DNA from: JAJCYL01 sp040222875
GTDB lineage: Bacteria > Bacteroidota > Bacteroidia > Cytophagales > Cyclobacteriaceae
Assembly (NCBI GenBank): GCA_040222875.1
Contig: JAVKCG010000054.1
Coordinates: 62,001 to 126,000 of the forward strand
Direction of reading: 5' to 3'
DNA: 64,000 bases
A program made the translations under genes and the position numbers. Shown piece by piece: positions 51,651 through 58,589 of this stretch. Under the pieces are notes generated by a model, which was not told the origin of the DNA, made no database searches, and saw nothing but the letters and a program-made list of their open reading frames with translations. Position 1 is the first letter of the stretch. Each line of letters starts with the position of its first letter.

Positions 51651-51955
51651 TTTCTTTCTCTTAACATGCCCTTGATTTCGCTGAGCACTTCAGTTGATTT
51701 GTTTGCAAATTCATTGGAGGTTTTAGCCACCTCTACAGTTTCGTTATGCAGCTTTTCATACTGCTCTTTATTGTCCTTACGCCCCTTTTCTATCTCGGCC
51801 AGCCATTCTTTTCGCTCCTCTTTGTGGCTGTCAAACATCAGCTTGATACCCTTTTGTAGAAAGTAGATGACCACGGCAAAGAATATGAACAGCAGGGCTG
51901 TGCGTGGGTCTATCTGCCTTAACAAGTCGGTTACTAATGTTTGCAGTGCTTCCAT
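51647..51955 (-). CDS. Single-helix membrane protein with coiled-coil tail (second holin candidate)
   Basis: The product has 102 residues. A membrane helix lies at about 18-36 (RTALLFIFFAVVIYFLQKGI), followed by a charged helical tail (SHKEERKEWLAEIEKGRKDN ...) of about 60 residues. This form recalls BhlA/XhlA-type phage membrane proteins. It begins the four-gene lysis cassette, each gene overlapping the next by 4 bases. Confidence 0.6.
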   Translation of the reverse strand: MEALQTLVTDLLRQIDPRTALLFIFFAVVIYFLQKGIKLMFDSHKEERKEWLAEIEKGRKDNKEQYEKLHNETVEVAKTSNEFANKSTEVLSEIKGMLRERK

Positions 51956-52048
51956 TTCAAAGAGATCAAGAGTTCAAAAAAATGGGGGCAGGGCAAGGTC
52001 AAGCCGCTGCCCCCCTGGAATTGGCATTCAAGCAATCGGATTTGCCTT

Positions 52049-52504
52049 CTATTTCTTAGCCTTAGCAGCCTTGGCCTCGGCAGCAGCTACAGCTTTCTCC
52101 CTGGCCTCAAGGTCGGTGGCCTTGGCCTCCAGCTCCTTGTCAGTCTCCGCCTGGGCAGCAGCCTTGTCGGCCAGCTCCTGTTCTTTGGTCTCCAGCTCAG
52201 TGGCTTTATCTGCCTGCTCCTGTTCCTTCTCATCCAGTTCCTTCTGGCGGGTGTCAAGCTCCTCAAAAAGCTCTTCCAGTTCAGGGTCAGTGTCTTCAGC
52301 ATCAGCTGACAGCTTGCCCACGTTCGGGTTTTTGTATTCCACTACTTTACCCTTACTGTCCTTCAGGCTGGCCTGGTGGTTCATGGCATCATTCTTATTT
52401 GGCTCAGCAAACACCTGGCCGTCAGTGGTAGCGAAGCACACAGCATTCTGCTTGTAGCGGTCATGCTTAAAGTGCGCCTTTACTTTTTCTTCTATATTTT
52501 TCAT
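52049..52504 (-). CDS. Phage protein with long coiled coil
   Basis: Residues 1-65 form a small domain (AVCFATTDGQVFAEPNKNDAMNHQASL). Residues 75-151 are a nearly continuous Glu/Lys/Ala heptad coiled coil. Proteins of this kind, encoded just after the capsid gene in Bacteroidetes prophages, may be head decoration or assembly factors; the first part resembles phage proteins of unknown role. It is not a recognised enzyme. Confidence 0.6.
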   Translation of the reverse strand: MKNIEEKVKAHFKHDRYKQNAVCFATTDGQVFAEPNKNDAMNHQASLKDSKGKVVEYKNPNVGKLSADAEDTDPELEELFEELDTRQKELDEKEQEQADKATELETKEQELADKAAAQAETDKELEAKATDLEAREKAVAAAEAKAAKAKK

Positions 52505-52552
52505 CAGTGAAAAGTCAATTTTGTGTTACAATGATTTTGATTTGGTTAACTT

Positions 52553-52586
52553 CTGCTGGCTGGTTGTGTTAATTACCAGCCAGCAG
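52553..52586. terminator. Hairpin after the capsid gene
   Basis: CTGCTGGCTGG (52553-52563) and CCAGCCAGCAG (52576-52586) form a perfect 11-bp stem with a 12-base loop, 18 bases past the capsid stop. There is no T tract in the leftward direction, so it may only attenuate or stabilise the capsid transcript. Confidence 0.6.
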
Positions 52587-52603
52587 GGATTACCATTATA
52601 TTT

Positions 52604-53701
52604 TTAAGGATTTCTATCGCTTATGATAGCACCCATACCCAGGCTGCGCTGTGGCAAAGCAATAAGCCTACGCTGGAAGCCAATTTCGTCAGCTCTCTGT
52701 TCGGTGTTCTGTTCCAAAGGCTTGTGGAACATTTGCTCAGTCCCCTCAGCTTTTACCATTTCACTTTCCAGAAATGCTACAGATGAAATGGTGTCATCAG
52801 CTGCTGTAACAGCAGCACCAAACGCCAGCTTGGCAGCTGTGGCCTCATCGTAATAAGGCGTTGCGCTGTACTTCCTGATTTTGAAGCCGAAGAGTTCAGG
52901 GGCTACTTCACCAGCCTGAAGATTTGCAAGGGCCTTGAAAAGGTTCTTGTCTTCAATCATCAAATCTCTGATGTGGTCAGGATGTAATACAAGTACCCTG
53001 CCTTCCATCGGCCAGTCGTTTTTGTCAAACTCAAGCTGCATGTTGGCAATGTCGTCGAATGAGAATGATTTGAATGTTCCGGTCAATCCGGTGATATTCA
53101 CATTTTTTGCACCTGTGGTTAGGATCACAGGAGTATTAGCACCGTCAGCTGAAGGCGCATAAGCGTGAATTGCTCTGTCGTGGAAGCTCTGCCTGATAGC
53201 GTTTCTGTGCTGTCGGATAACACTCTCCAGCTTATCATAAGCCGCTTCAATTTCTTCAGTATTTCTTACCCTGGTGTTTTCACTGTCGTAAGTATCAAGT
53301 GCGATTGTAAGCGCAGTGTCTGTACGTCCGGCAGTGGCAATGGGCCATGTACTGTTGTTGATCAAAACTGTAGGGTCACCTCCTGCTGAGGCAAAGTTCA
53401 AAGTGTTGTAATCAACCCATGCACTCCAGTCGGTTACACCTGTTAGAAAACTACCCACACGATAGAAATTCTCTTTGAGAACATCAATCCAGATTTCCTT
53501 ATTCACCCCAGCCATTGCAGCCTGGTTAAAAGGGATCGTATGGCCGTAAGCCATATACATTACCGACCGCACTACAAAAGCCCCGCCTATGCAGGCCAGT
53601 GGGTCAGTATACACTCCGGCAGTAGCAAGGGCGGTGTTTACACCAAGCCCCGCCACTATTGCCAGGAATACAGAAAAAATAAGCGATTTGAAAGATTTCA
53701 T
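52604..53701 (-). CDS. Major capsid protein
   Basis: The 365-residue product follows protease/scaffold by about 210 bases, the standard head order. The body has IPFNQAAMAGVNKEIWIDVLKENFYRVGSFL, a long helix AYDKLESVIRQHRNAIRQSFHDRA (about 155-178), LVLHPDHIRDLMIEDKNLFKAL and SVAFLESEMVKAEGTEQMF, consistent with HK97-like capsids of this phage type. Oddly, residues 1-26 look like a Sec signal (LIFSVFLAIVAGLGVNTALATA). AAGGA 8 bases before the first ATG supports that start, so the region is either removed or structural. Confidence 0.75.
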   Translation of the reverse strand: MKSFKSLIFSVFLAIVAGLGVNTALATAGVYTDPLACIGGAFVVRSVMYMAYGHTIPFNQAAMAGVNKEIWIDVLKENFYRVGSFLTGVTDWSAWVDYNTLNFASAGGDPTVLINNSTWPIATAGRTDTALTIALDTYDSENTRVRNTEEIEAAYDKLESVIRQHRNAIRQSFHDRAIHAYAPSADGANTPVILTTGAKNVNITGLTGTFKSFSFDDIANMQLEFDKNDWPMEGRVLVLHPDHIRDLMIEDKNLFKALANLQAGEVAPELFGFKIRKYSATPYYDEATAAKLAFGAAVTAADDTISSVAFLESEMVKAEGTEQMFHKPLEQNTEQRADEIGFQRRLIALPQRSLGMGAIISDRNP

Positions 53702-53753
53702 GATTTAGTCCTTTTTATTTTGATTCGATTTGTTGTCGTTATTCTTTAAAGAG

Positions 53754-53912
53754 ACCCACTCCCAACCCCTCCGAGGAGGGGAGTCCTTCCCTGGGGAAGG
53801 TGGCCGCAAGGCCGGAAGGGGTTTTTAGTTCCCTTTGTTTACCCCGAAGGGTTAGAGCTGAGCCAGGCTAGCGTACTTTCAAGCCCAGTCTGTTAGACTG
53901 AGCCTGCCGAAG
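53754..53912. repeat. Cluster of palindromic repeats (families A and B) between capsid and protease genes
   Basis: The stretch starts with CCCCTCCGAGGAGGGGAG, then TCCTTCCCTGGGGAAGG and GGCCGCAAGGCCGGAAGGGG (family B). It ends with CTGAGCCTGCCGAAG (family A). Family B recurs at 59999 and 60811. Confidence 0.75.
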
Positions 53913-55142
53913 TCACAGGCTGGCATCAGCTCCATATTGTTCTTTATAAAGGGCCTTCCACACTTCAGGCTTTCCAGTCTTCCATGCGTTCAGCACTTTT
54001 GTGTCTTCCTTAAACATGGCTTTGAAGCCCTTGGCCGCCAGCTTGCGTTCACCTTCGGTGAGGTCAGCAGCTTCCAGGGTGGCACTTAGTGTCACCTCTT
54101 CAGTGGCAGTGCCACCTTTGCCAGTACTTTCAAATGGGTTAGCAGGCTTTTTCATTTTCCCGATCTGCTTTTCAGCCAGGTCATAGTTGGCTACAGCCAG
54201 GTCAATCATATCCTGCTCCTCATCTTTAGTAAGGCGGCCATCAGCAACGGCTGGCTTCACTAAAGCCTCAGCCTTAATGGTAGCTTCTCTTGTCTCAGCC
54301 TCTTCCTTCTGAGTTTTAAGCTTTCCCTTCAGGGTTTCGTTTTCATGTACCACCTTATTGATGGCATTAAACAAATCCACCTCAGAGGCTGTGGCTTCAA
54401 GCTTGATGCCCTCTACCTTATTGAGGCGGTCAATCACAAGTGTCATTTGTGGAGTATCCATTGTAGTCTTTTTATTGTTGAGTAAATATTTGTCGTAGTG
54501 GGCCACCATCTGTGGGGTCATTTTTGCCGAACTCCCTGAGCTTGTCGAAGGGGGTGGCGGGGCTTCACCCTGCACTATCTCATCTATCAGGCCAGCGGCC
54601 AGGGCTTCCTGTGCGGTAAACCATTTGTCTTTGCCTTCAGCCAGCCAGTTGTCAAGAATAAATTGCTTCTCCTTGCCAGTGCGGTCGGCTAATATTTGGG
54701 CAAACTCATCATTGATCGAATCCAACTGGTCAGCTGTGCGCCTGTGCTCAGAAGACTGGCCGTAGGTCATGCCACTGCCCTGGTGTACCATCAGGCGGGA
54801 GTGCTTAGCCATGTACCGCTTATCACATCCCTGCAATAAGATAGCGGCCATTGAGGCAGCCAGGCCGTCTACATAGCCATGCGTCAAAGCCCTCAAGCCC
54901 TGAATGGTAGTCATCATTGCCATGCCATCATATACACTTCCGCCGCCGGAGTGAAACCTAAGCTTGATAAGGTTAAACTTCTCGTCAGCCTCCTTAAGCT
55001 GTGTTCTTAATTGGGTCGGGTTTACCTCGTCTTCTCCTTCGCCTATGTAGTTATATATCAGTACCTCGGCGAAGTCAGCGGCAAGCCTCACCGTGGAGTG
55101 CTTTGCTAATGAGGTTATTCTTTTGGCTATCATCGACACCAA
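53913..55142 (-). CDS. ClpP-like prohead protease fused to scaffold
   Basis: The 409-residue product has an N-terminal ClpP-fold (about 20-195) with nucleophile Ser97 in VDGLAASMAA, His120 in LMVHQGSG and FHSGGGSVYDG for substrate binding. A Pro/Ser-rich linker (about 200-215) is encoded partly by a family-A palindrome. The C-terminal half is charged and helical (ENETLKGKLKTQKEEAETREATIK), a scaffold type ending in low-complexity. It cuts scaffold and capsid during head maturation. MIAKRI at 55133 is an alternative start. Confidence 0.87.
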   Translation of the reverse strand: MVSMIAKRITSLAKHSTVRLAADFAEVLIYNYIGEGEDEVNPTQLRTQLKEADEKFNLIKLRFHSGGGSVYDGMAMMTTIQGLRALTHGYVDGLAASMAAILLQGCDKRYMAKHSRLMVHQGSGMTYGQSSEHRRTADQLDSINDEFAQILADRTGKEKQFILDNWLAEGKDKWFTAQEALAAGLIDEIVQGEAPPPPSTSSGSSAKMTPQMVAHYDKYLLNNKKTTMDTPQMTLVIDRLNKVEGIKLEATASEVDLFNAINKVVHENETLKGKLKTQKEEAETREATIKAEALVKPAVADGRLTKDEEQDMIDLAVANYDLAEKQIGKMKKPANPFESTGKGGTATEEVTLSATLEAADLTEGERKLAAKGFKAMFKEDTKVLNAWKTGKPEVWKALYKEQYGADASL

Positions 55143-55184
55143 AGGAAAACACCCCTAATCCATCATAAAAGCACTAATAATTTA

Positions 55185-55227
55185 GATTCCAATATTTTTG
55201 GTATAAAATGCTAATAATATTGGAATC
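55185..55227. promoter_or_regulatory. Dyad operator between divergent late operons
   Basis: GATTCCAATATT (55185-55196) and AATATTGGAATC (55216-55227) form a perfect 12-bp inverted repeat with a 19-base spacer, centred between the protease gene (leftward) and terminase genes (rightward). It is suited to a dimeric activator (Mor/C-like) or repressor acting on both blocks. Confidence 0.65.
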
Positions 55228-55291
55228 CTGAAAAATAGGCGTTTATCAGCCCCTTTTGATGCCTCACTTTTGTGTGAAACAGTTAAACCGC

Positions 55292-55747
55292 ATGGCATCA
55301 TACAGCGCAGCTACTATCGAACTTTGCGAAATCCTTTTCTGTGTCAATGGCATGAAAGGGAAAGAAATATCTGAATACTTCGAACCGCCCATTCCAGAGA
55401 AAACCATTAGCCGCTGGCGCATTAAAAACAAGTGGGATGACAGGAAGCTGGCAATGAGTACCACCAATGCCCAGCTGATCAGGGACTACCAGCAAGACAT
55501 TCAGAAAATAAGGGCTGCCGCCGAAGATGAAGAACGCCCCCAGCTCCCTAAAGAGACCGACCAGATTGCAAAGCTTACCAACTCAATAGCCAAGCTGCAA
55601 AATGAAAAGAGCCTGACGGTAATACTTGGAGTACTAATGGATCAAAAAAACTGGTTTGTAAACAATGGCTACTTGAAAATAGCCAAGCTGATGAATGAAG
55701 CGCAACAAAAGTATGTGCGATCGCTAACCGCTAAAACTGAAAAATGA
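55292..55747 (+). CDS. Terminase small subunit-like (Mu gp27/DUF1804-like)
   Basis: The likely start is MASYSAATIELCEIL at 55292; an earlier ATG at 55256 is less typical. The 151-residue product opens with a helix-turn-helix (LFCVNGMKGKEISEYFEPPIPEKTISRWRIKNKWDDRK, about 10-45) followed by a helical region for oligomer formation. It should recognise phage DNA and load the large subunit. The stop overlaps the terL start in ATGA. Confidence 0.75.
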   Translation: MASYSAATIELCEILFCVNGMKGKEISEYFEPPIPEKTISRWRIKNKWDDRKLAMSTTNAQLIRDYQQDIQKIRAAAEDEERPQLPKETDQIAKLTNSIAKLQNEKSLTVILGVLMDQKNWFVNNGYLKIAKLMNEAQQKYVRSLTAKTEK

Positions 55748-57330
55748 GGCGGGAATCAAAAAAGACATTAGAAGAATACCTGGATCAGTGCCGCTGGGTT
55801 GAGCGCATCACTGCCGATGACCTCAGTAAGGAGGAAACCAAAGAGCAGCAGGAGGCCAGGCGCAAAAAAGCCAGAAAGGATTTTGCATTCTTTGTTAGCT
55901 ACTACTTCACCCACTACGCCAAAGCCCCTACACCCTGGTTTCATTTAGAGGCTGCCAAGACAGTGCTTAAATATCCTAACCTGCGCTTTATCGCTGATTG
56001 GTTCAGGGGGTCGGCCAAGTCAGTGGTGTTTGATGTCTTCCTGCCCATGTGGTTGAAAATACAGGAGCCAAGGCAGATCAATTGCATGGTACTTATCAGT
56101 AAGAGCAATGACATTGCCGACGACCTGATAAGCGACCTTCAGGCTGAGCTGGAGCATAACCAGAAATATATTAATGACTACGGCAGCCAGAAGGGTTATG
56201 GCAACTGGGAAGAGGGCAAATTTGTGACCGCCGACGGTTGCAGCTTTTTCAGTGTTGGTAGGGGCCAATCCATCAGGGGTAAGCGTAAAGGATCGTTCAG
56301 GCCGGACTATGTAGACTGGGACGACGTGGAAGATGATGAGCAGGTACAGAATCCTTTCAGGGTTGATAAACTACTTGACTGGTTTAAGCGGCAGGTAATC
56401 CTTGCTATGCAACTGGGCAAAGGCCGCATTGTGTTTGCCCAGAACATTTTTGACGACAAGTCAGCTCTTGCTAAAATCAGGGATCAGTATATACAGATTA
56501 ATAAGACCAAGAAGCAGAAAGGGATTAGTGCGAATGATCCGGCCAGGACTCATTATGAAATCTCCCGGGTGTATGTGCGCAATAGCCTTGGTGAATTAAA
56601 CTGGCCTGCCCTCTGCTCACAAGAGTGGCTTGACGATATGATACTGGAGCTGGGATATGCTGCCAGCCAGTCAGAACTTTTTGGTAACCCCATCAGAGAG
56701 GGTAAGGTGTTTAAAGAAGAGTGGATGCAGTTTAAGCGGCTGCCACTGCTTACCAATTACCAGCATTTGCTATCCTATTTTGATGGCGGCTTTAAAAACA
56801 ACGCTACCAGTGATAGTAAAGCCCTGGTATTAATGGGGCTTCACAATGGCGAGTACCACATTATAAAGGCCTATGTAGGCAATGTGTCCCGCATGGAATC
56901 AGTGTACTGGCACTACGACCTGATGCGCTGGCTCAAGGCCAGGAATGCCACCTGTGTTTTTTACATGGAAGAGGTCTTTTTGTTAGACCTGCTTTACGAT
57001 GACTTTAAGGCAGCCAGTTTGGAGAAAGGTTATCACATACCCGTAACAGGTGACACCCGCAAAAAGCCAGATAAAGACCTGCGGATCAAGTCAACCGCAG
57101 GGGCATTTCAGCGAGGGGCAGTCTACTTCAACCAGGCAGAGGAGAATAACCATTACATGCAGGAACTCATAAGCCAGTACCTCAGCTTTCAACCACCCAA
57201 GAAAACTTTAAAAGATGGCCCCGATGCTGTGGAAGGTGGTATGTACCTATTGCGTGAAGACAATGTGCTTGTAGATGAGCCTCCCATTGCAGGCCGTAGG
57301 GCCAGGGGAAGAAATAAGTATGCTTATTAG
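55744..57330 (+). CDS. Terminase large subunit (Mu gp28-like)
   Basis: The product has 528 residues. The ATPase half has a Walker A-like FRGSAKS (87-93), FVTADGCSFFSVGRGQSIRGKRKG and Walker B DYVDWDDVEDDE (about 187-198). The nuclease half starts HLLSYFDGGFKNNATSDSKALVLMG (about 335) with the first acidic Asp, and continues to DTRKKPDKDLRIKS. It packages DNA into heads by headful cutting in Mu-like phages. It is the second gene of the rightward block. Confidence 0.9.
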   Translation: MRRESKKTLEEYLDQCRWVERITADDLSKEETKEQQEARRKKARKDFAFFVSYYFTHYAKAPTPWFHLEAAKTVLKYPNLRFIADWFRGSAKSVVFDVFLPMWLKIQEPRQINCMVLISKSNDIADDLISDLQAELEHNQKYINDYGSQKGYGNWEEGKFVTADGCSFFSVGRGQSIRGKRKGSFRPDYVDWDDVEDDEQVQNPFRVDKLLDWFKRQVILAMQLGKGRIVFAQNIFDDKSALAKIRDQYIQINKTKKQKGISANDPARTHYEISRVYVRNSLGELNWPALCSQEWLDDMILELGYAASQSELFGNPIREGKVFKEEWMQFKRLPLLTNYQHLLSYFDGGFKNNATSDSKALVLMGLHNGEYHIIKAYVGNVSRMESVYWHYDLMRWLKARNATCVFYMEEVFLLDLLYDDFKAASLEKGYHIPVTGDTRKKPDKDLRIKSTAGAFQRGAVYFNQAEENNHYMQELISQYLSFQPPKKTLKDGPDAVEGGMYLLREDNVLVDEPPIAGRRARGRNKYAY

Positions 57331-57408
57331 ATCAGATGAAAGATGAAAGAGCATAGACAAAAGACACTTTATCACCTTCCAACCTTCAAAACCTTTAACA
57401 CTTAATTT

Positions 57409-57762
57409 ATGAAAAACAGTAAACGAGTTGAAAGAGAAAATGACCGCAGGATAGTGGAAGCAACCATGCGGAAGCTGGAAGGCAAGGACTTTAAGCCCCA
57501 TCTGTTACCACTGACGGTAAAGCCCAGGCTCAATTTTTTTAAGCGGCTGGCACTGGCCTTTGGCGCAGAGCTTGAGCTGCAATTGATCTTCCAGGTGAAT
57601 GGCCCTGTAACCGTAACCAAAACCACCTCACGCAATCGGGTAAATACTGCCCTTGGCAGATTGATCAGGTGGATAAAAGGGTTGAACTGGTTGAGCTTGT
57701 CGAAACCAGCCCTGAGCCTGTCGAAGAGCAGCAACCCGAAACCAGCAACCCAAAACCCGTAA
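57409..57762 (+). CDS. Small phage protein whose C-terminus is repeat-encoded
   Basis: The product has 117 residues. Residues 1-90 appear genuine (KNSKRVERENDRRIVEATMRKLEGKDFKPHLLPL, RLNFFKRLALAFGAELELQLIFQV). From about 95 the chain is NWLSLSKPALSLSKSSNPKPATQNP, which is the translation of two family-A palindromes (57692-57727). The original stop was probably further upstream or different. The role is unknown; it lies between terminase and gp36-like genes. Confidence 0.6.
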   Translation: MKNSKRVERENDRRIVEATMRKLEGKDFKPHLLPLTVKPRLNFFKRLALAFGAELELQLIFQVNGPVTVTKTTSRNRVNTALGRLIRWIKGLNWLSLSKPALSLSKSSNPKPATQNP

Positions 57763-57767
57763 CACCC

Positions 57768-58505
57768 ATGCAACCCAACTTCATCACAGATAAAGATTAC
57801 GAACTGTTCATCCAGCCGGATGTGCAGGATGATGTAATACTGAGCGACACCGCCCAGCTGCGCACAGCTGAAGCTATGGCTATGAGCCAGATGATCGGCA
57901 TACTCAATAAGCGGTTTGATATATCCGGCCTCTTCCCCGCTTACCAAAAGTGGAAGGATAGCCAAACCTATCAGCCTCTGGATTATAAAGAATACCAGGA
58001 TAACTATTACCTGGCACTTGAGCCTGAAGATGAAGACGCCGACCCCAACCTGAACCAGGAGCCAGACACCGAAACCGATTATTGGCGGCCAGCGGAGTTT
58101 CCTAAGATATTCACCCACAACGTAGCCGATGCGTTTCCGGCTGGCAGGTATGCCATCAGCAATGGCATTATCTACAGGTGCGAGGTTACTAACACTGGGG
58201 ATGTGCCAGAAGATAACCTGGTAGGTGATGAAGGCGGCAATGAAACCTGGGCAATAGACGACCCCCGTGATCCATTGATAGTGCGCTACATGTGTGAGAT
58301 TTCATTGTACATCGCACACGGCAAACTGGCAAGCAAGAAAATACCAGACATCAGGGTTGACAATTACGACCTGGCTATCAAGTTCCTGAGTTCAGCAGCC
58401 AAGGGCGATAAAGAACCCCTGTGGCCCAAGCTTCCGGCAGGCAATACCAAGAAAGATTTGGTGCGGGGCGGTAGCATGGAATTCAGGGATTACATGATTA
58501 GATAA
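57768..58505 (+). CDS. Mu gp36-like (DUF1320) head-tail protein
   Basis: The start MQPNFITDKDYELFIQPD at 57768 is preferred; an upstream ATG at 57669 adds 33 residues encoded by family-A repeats. The 245-residue product begins like gp36 (a helix bundle in which AQLRTAEAMAMSQMIGILNKRFDI is typical). It has a middle insertion (about 75-160) and ends with the second half of the domain (DPLIVRYMCEISLYIAHGKLASKKIPDIRVDNYDLAIKFLSS). It is therefore a gp36 domain split by an insertion. It probably forms a head-tail connector ring. Confidence 0.7.
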   Translation: MQPNFITDKDYELFIQPDVQDDVILSDTAQLRTAEAMAMSQMIGILNKRFDISGLFPAYQKWKDSQTYQPLDYKEYQDNYYLALEPEDEDADPNLNQEPDTETDYWRPAEFPKIFTHNVADAFPAGRYAISNGIIYRCEVTNTGDVPEDNLVGDEGGNETWAIDDPRDPLIVRYMCEISLYIAHGKLASKKIPDIRVDNYDLAIKFLSSAAKGDKEPLWPKLPAGNTKKDLVRGGSMEFRDYMIR

Positions 58506-58589
58506 AACGATTTGTTTTAAGCGTGTTTTAAGCGGTGTAGAAAGGATTAACCAGCATTAAATAAGTATTGATACGATAACAACAACTCA

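Noticed and set aside
53702..53912. Possible small gene between capsid and protease
   Set aside because: The short frames are composed of palindromic repeats and have no start signal.
57669..57767. A longer N-terminus for the gp36-like protein
   Set aside because: The extra 33 residues (VELVELVETSPEPVEEQQPE type) come from family-A palindromes and overlap the previous gene. The ATG at 57768 fits the family.
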